Below are positions 61,125-64,000 of a stretch of DNA of 64,000 bases, piece after piece. This DNA comes from Oceanobacillus_B kapialis (lineage in GTDB: Bacteria > Bacillota > Bacilli > Bacillales > Amphibacillaceae): the NCBI RefSeq assembly GCF_042685265.1, contig NZ_JBHUMX010000010.1; one strand, written 5' to 3'. A program made the position numbers and the translations under genes. Numbering within the stretch: the first letter of the stretch is position 1; every line of letters begins with the position of its first letter. Below the pieces are notes generated by a model. It was not told where the DNA came from and did no database searches. It saw only the letters and a program-made list of their open reading frames with translations.

Positions 61125-61152
61125 TTGCCTGCTTCCTATTTTCCTATATAAT
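61125..61152 (+). promoter_or_regulatory. Promoter of the carbonic anhydrase gene
   Basis: TTGCCT (61125-61130), 16 bp, consensus TATAAT (61147-61152), about 30 bp before the ATG. Confidence 0.7.
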
Positions 61153-61182
61153 ATATACAAACTTGCTTGAAGGAGACTAATA

Positions 61183-61749
61183 ATGACTATTTTACAAGAT
61201 ATTTTATCCTATAATGAAGAATTTGTAGCTAATAAAGAATATGAAGCCTATCAGCGTGGCAAAGTTCCTAATAAACGTTTATTAATTCTAGCCTGTATGG
61301 ATACCAGATTAGTTGAGCTTTTGCCAAAGGCAATGAATGTTAGGAATGGCGATGTTAAAATTTTGAAAACAGCAGGGGCCCTTGTTTCCCATCCTTTTGG
61401 CAGTATCATGCGAAGTATTTTGGTTGGTGTTTACGAGCTAGGCATTGACGAAATTTGCGTCGTCGGACACCATGACTGTGGCATGGCTGGAATTCAAGTA
61501 GATAAAACCCTTCAGAAAATGAAGGATCGTGGCATAACAGAGGAAAAGCTAGATACACTCCAGTATTCTGGTATAGATTTTGAAGAATTCCTAGAAGGCT
61601 TTGATGATGTGGAAGAAAGTGTAAAACATAGTGTTTCCACCGTTAACAATCATCCATTATTACCAACCGATGTCCCGGTGCATGGACTAGTCATTAACCC
61701 AGACACAGGAAAACTAGATCTTGTTGTCGATGGATACAAAGCTGAGTAA
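61183..61749 (+). CDS. Beta-carbonic anhydrase (YtiB-like)
   Basis: Interconverts CO2 and bicarbonate. In the 188-residue protein the zinc site is visible: C38 and D40 in LACMDTRL, and H96 and C99 in GHHDCG. It resembles B. subtilis YtiB. AAGGAG precedes the ATG. It is on the plus strand between dnaX and the SRP RNA gene, which are neighbours in B. subtilis, so it is an insertion or relocation here; it has its own promoter and shares a terminator with the SRP RNA. Confidence 0.93.
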   Translation: MTILQDILSYNEEFVANKEYEAYQRGKVPNKRLLILACMDTRLVELLPKAMNVRNGDVKILKTAGALVSHPFGSIMRSILVGVYELGIDEICVVGHHDCGMAGIQVDKTLQKMKDRGITEEKLDTLQYSGIDFEEFLEGFDDVEESVKHSVSTVNNHPLLPTDVPVHGLVINPDTGKLDLVVDGYKAE

Positions 61750-61780
61750 GATGAAAAGCATAGAACGAAAGGTGAACATA

Positions 61781-61820
61781 AAGAAAGCCTTCAATCCATA
61801 ATGGATTGAAGGCTTTCTTA
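61781..61820. terminator. Bidirectional terminator of carbonic anhydrase and SRP RNA
   Basis: A 19-bp perfect palindromic stem (AAGAAAGCCTTCAATCCAT and its complement) with a minimal loop, between the convergent genes. Confidence 0.9.
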
Positions 61821-61829
61821 TTTATGTAT

Positions 61830-62097
61830 GCCGTGCACCCATCGTTGATTTGACAACCCTATGCGTTACCTAAGTTCATGGCTCAGCCCAGGCGTCCCCG
61901 CGGCACACAGAGATAACCACTTACTGCTGCTTCCTTCCGGACCTGACAGGGTTCGTGGGTCCCTGTTGCGCAGGACCTGGACGTCAACACCAATCCCTTA
62001 GGGCAGACCATAAAGTCGCCAAACCTAGGATGGGAATTCGGCCTCGCTATAGCGGATTGCGAGTACAGGGCACCGCTACCTCCCCGCTTAGCACGAC
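61830..62097 (-). ncRNA. scr: Signal recognition particle RNA (scRNA, large Bacillus type)
   Basis: About 268 nt with the Alu-type 5' end (GGGGAGGTAGCGGTGCCCTG) and the universally conserved helix-8 core CAGGTCCGGAAGGAAGCAGC near 61940; the ends GTCGTGC and GTGCACGGC pair. The long form with Alu domain is typical of Bacillus. It lies between tadA and dnaX as in B. subtilis. It binds Ffh and targets membrane proteins. Confidence 0.96.
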
Positions 62098-62104
62098 ATT
62101 ACTT

Positions 62105-62133
62105 ATTATAACGACTTTTTTAATAGAATGCAA
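62105..62133 (-). promoter_or_regulatory. Promoter of the SRP RNA gene
   Basis: Minus strand: TTGCAT (62128-62133), 17 bp, TATAAT (62105-62110), seven bases before the expected 5' end. Confidence 0.85.
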
Positions 62134-62174
62134 TGATTGTCCTATGCAAAAATATGGCAATAGATCAAAATCAA

Positions 62175-62648
62175 TTAATCCTTCTCATTTCTCTTTCGTT
62201 TTCTTAGCTCACGAAAGAAATCACGCAAGAGAGTGCCACATTCCTCTTCCAACACACCACTAGTCACCTCAACCTGATGGTTAAAGCGTTCCTCCTCTAA
62301 TAAATTCATCAACGTACCTGCACAGCCTGCTTTTGGATCAGGCGCACCATATACTACCCGTTTAATCCGCGACTGCACAATAGCACCAGCGCACATAGGG
62401 CATGGCTCCAGTGTCACATAGAGTGTGCAGTCTTCTAAGCGCCAACTTCCTATTTTTTTATTTGCTTCCTCTATTGCAATGAGCTCTGCATGTGACAACG
62501 TAGTTTGAGAGGCTTCGCGTTCGTTAAAACCAGTAGCTATGACCTCATCTTGAAAAACAATGACAGCACCAATGGGTACCTCCCTTTTAGCTCCTGCCTT
62601 TTTTGCTTGTTTCATTGCCTCATACATATACTTTTCATCCATGTTCAT
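62175..62648 (-). CDS. tadA: tRNA adenosine-34 deaminase
   Basis: Converts A34 to inosine in tRNA-Arg(ACG). The 157-residue cytidine-deaminase-fold protein has zinc motifs HAELIAIEEA (His and catalytic Glu) and PCPMCAGAIVQ. ATG 62648 has AAGAAGGTG upstream, 6 nt away. Confidence 0.95.
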   Translation of the reverse strand: MNMDEKYMYEAMKQAKKAGAKREVPIGAVIVFQDEVIATGFNEREASQTTLSHAELIAIEEANKKIGSWRLEDCTLYVTLEPCPMCAGAIVQSRIKRVVYGAPDPKAGCAGTLMNLLEEERFNHQVEVTSGVLEEECGTLLRDFFRELRKRKRNEKD

Positions 62649-62726
62649 ACATAACACCTTCTTAAGTTTGAAATAATTCAAATAGGCAATACATAAAATA
62701 TGTCGTAAAAAAGGAGTTGCTATTTT

Positions 62727-63260
62727 ATGAAAGCGTCACTTGATAATACAGCTGTATTATTTGTAGATATTATAAACCACTTCGACTTTGATGGTGGCGA
62801 CGATCTACTCGCCAATACAAAAGAAATCTTACCGAATATGAAAAGACTGCGTCAATATGCCAAAGAGAATGATCTACCAATTATTTATATAAACGATCAT
62901 TACGGTTTTTGGCAGGCAGATTTCAAGAAAATAACAGACTTCTGTCAGAATGAAAAAAGCCAAGAAATAATCGACGCGATTGGACCAGACGAGGGTGATT
63001 ATTTTCTTATTAAACCACAGCATTCCGGGTTTTTCCAGACTCCTCTTCAGGCACTGTTAACAGAACTTGGTAAAAGCCACTTAATTATTTCCGGATTTGC
63101 TGGTGACATTTGTATCTTGTTTACAGCTAAGGATGCGCATATGTATAAATTTGATTTAACAATTCCTAAGAACTGCATGGCTTCTGAAGACAAGCAAACA
63201 AACGATTATGCCCTGTATCTAATGGAATCTGTAATGAAAGCAGATATCGAACCATTCTAA
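62727..63260 (+). CDS. yaaI: Isochorismatase-like cysteine hydrolase (YaaI)
   Basis: A 177-residue isochorismatase-fold protein with a plausible catalytic triad D14 (LFVDIINHF), K96 (LIKPQHSGF) and C129 (AGDICILF), the nicotinamidase/isochorismatase-like pattern. The substrate is unknown. AAAAGGAG precedes the ATG. It is followed on the same strand by sleL, as yaaI is near yaaH in B. subtilis. Confidence 0.9.
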   Translation: MKASLDNTAVLFVDIINHFDFDGGDDLLANTKEILPNMKRLRQYAKENDLPIIYINDHYGFWQADFKKITDFCQNEKSQEIIDAIGPDEGDYFLIKPQHSGFFQTPLQALLTELGKSHLIISGFAGDICILFTAKDAHMYKFDLTIPKNCMASEDKQTNDYALYLMESVMKADIEPF

Positions 63261-63262
63261 TA

Positions 63263-63291
63263 GCATAAAAGAATCCCCTTCTTCATATTTT
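63263..63291 (+). promoter_or_regulatory. Sigma-E-like promoter of sleL
   Basis: -35 GCATAAA (63263-63269; 5 of 7 to KMATATT), 14 bp, -10 CATATTTT (63284-63291). The start site would fall in the loop of the hairpin at 63272-63321. yaaH is sigma-E dependent in B. subtilis. Confidence 0.5.
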
Positions 63292-63325
63292 GTCAGTAGG
63301 ACATCTATGAAGGAGGGGATTTTTA
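63272..63325 (+). terminator. Terminator of yaaI overlapping the sleL ribosome site
   Basis: AATCCCCTTCTTCAT (63272-63286) pairs with ATGAAGGAGGGGATT (63307-63321): 15 bp with one G-U, 20-nt loop, then TTTT. The 3' arm contains the sleL Shine-Dalgarno AAGGAGGGG and the T-run is its spacer to ATG 63325. Confidence 0.7.
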
Positions 63326-64000
63326 TGCAAATTCACGTGGTCGAACCAGGACAGACCTTGTATGAAATAGCAAATACATATAGCACTTCGATCGCTGCTA
63401 TAACAGAAGCAAATGAACTGGATGCACCAAATAACCTTGTGGTAGGGCAGGCGTTAGTCATCCCAATAATTGGCCGCTTTTACTTCGTTCAACCAGGTGA
63501 CAGCCTGTTTTCAATTGCTCAACGATTTAATACAACACCAGAGGAGCTGGCCCAAATCAACCAATTTCCTATTGGGAATGTTCTTCCAGTAGGATTCCGC
63601 CTATACATCCCTCAGCAGCCACAGAGAAGTATTCAATCCGCCGCATACATTGAGCCAATGGGCGACACAGTCTCACAAACATTAGAAACCGCTGCAAGAA
63701 AAAATTCACCCTATTTAACGTATCTTTCTATTTTCAGTTATAACGTAAACCGTGATGGTACGCTAACACCTCCACCACTTAATGGCTTAGCAGAAATTGC
63801 TGCAGAAAATAATACGGCGCTAATGCTTGTGGTAACGAATCTTGAAGAAGGAGCTTTTAGCGCAGAGCTTGGCCGTATAATATTAACCGTGCAGGCAGTT
63901 CAAAATACCTTGCTGGACAGCATCGTAAATGTAGCAGAGGAAGTCGGATACACAGATATTCACTTTGATTTTGAATTTCTTCGTGCTGAGGACAGGGAAG
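63325..64000 (+). CDS. sleL: Spore cortex-lytic enzyme YaaH/SleL, N-terminal part
   Basis: The first 225 residues are in the window; the gene runs off the right edge. Two LysM domains (about 2-46, HVVEPGQTLYEIANTYST, and 51-95, FVQPGDSLFSIAQRFNT) precede a GH18 catalytic domain, whose active-site strand DIHFDFEF (about 211-218) carries the catalytic Glu. SleL/YaaH is an N-acetylglucosaminidase acting on spore cortex muropeptides. Its ribosome site is buried in a terminator-like hairpin. Confidence 0.93.
   Translation, partial: MQIHVVEPGQTLYEIANTYSTSIAAITEANELDAPNNLVVGQALVIPIIGRFYFVQPGDSLFSIAQRFNTTPEELAQINQFPIGNVLPVGFRLYIPQQPQRSIQSAAYIEPMGDTVSQTLETAARKNSPYLTYLSIFSYNVNRDGTLTPPPLNGLAEIAAENNTALMLVVTNLEEGAFSAELGRIILTVQAVQNTLLDSIVNVAEEVGYTDIHFDFEFLRAEDRE

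Overview
The window is a chromosomal segment of a low-GC, endospore-forming Bacillaceae bacterium. It carries spoIIE, spoVT, spoVG, bofA, gin, fin, yabG, sspF, yabP/yabQ and a yaaH/sleL-type cortex hydrolase. Gene order follows the Bacillus subtilis origin-proximal region from yaaH/tadA/dnaX through abrB, purR, spoVG, mfd, spoIIE, ftsH and cysK to lysS, ending just inside the leader of an rRNA operon. The repeat style and protein flavour suggest the Virgibacillus/Oceanobacillus/Lentibacillus side of the family; that is inference. Almost everything is on the minus strand, so replication and most transcription run from high to low coordinates and oriC lies to the right of the window.

Layout from right to left. 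(i) 57.4-64 kb: sleL (cut by the window end), an isochorismatase-like gene, tadA, SRP RNA, an extra beta-carbonic anhydrase, dnaX-ebfC-recR-yaaL and bofA. (ii) 54.4-57.3 kb: a TetR plus three-gene ABC exporter cassette lying between bofA and gin. (iii) 46.8-54.3 kb: gin, an Orn/Lys/Arg decarboxylase, tmk, darA, yaaR, holB, ricT, yabA, trmN-like, GIY-YIG and rsmI. (iv) 40-46.7 kb: abrB (plus strand, Spo0A boxes), metG, tatD, yabE (WalR box), rnmV and rsmA. (v) 38.7-40 kb: a small plus-strand insert (membrane protein, GNAT acetyltransferase) ending in a repeat element. (vi) 20-38.7 kb: yabG, veg, sspF, ispE, purR, spoVG, glmU, prs, rplY/ctc, pth, fin, mfd, spoVT, yabM, mazG, rqcP, yabP, yabQ, divIC and yabR. 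(vii) 16.8-20 kb: a plus-strand island with marR, an MFS exporter, a 26-unit 21-bp tandem array and tRNA-Met. (viii) 0-16.7 kb: spoIIE, yabS, yabT, tilS, hprT, ftsH, a second repeat copy, coaX, hslO, a PpiC protein, cysK, the folate genes folP-folB-folK, yazB, lysS and the rrn promoter.

Functionally it is a housekeeping and sporulation cluster: folate, cysteine, CoA and isoprenoid precursors, nucleotide salvage and PRPP, translation quality control, replication and repair, cell-wall remodelling and many sporulation factors. Promoters for several sigma factors can be read: sigma-A for veg, rrn, yabE, glmU and metG; near-perfect sigma-F promoters for fin and gin; a sigma-H-like one for spoVG; a sigma-K-like one for yabG. 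The most interesting non-genic signals are terminator-like hairpins whose 3' arm is the Shine-Dalgarno of yabP and of sleL, with a sigma-E-like -10 inside the hairpin; a family of hairpin-rich repeats sitting beside intrinsic terminators; and the 21-bp array between the MFS gene and its apparent terminator. Relative to B. subtilis, pabB/pabA/pabC, dusB, ridA (yabJ) and the rRNA operon next to bofA are absent from these positions.
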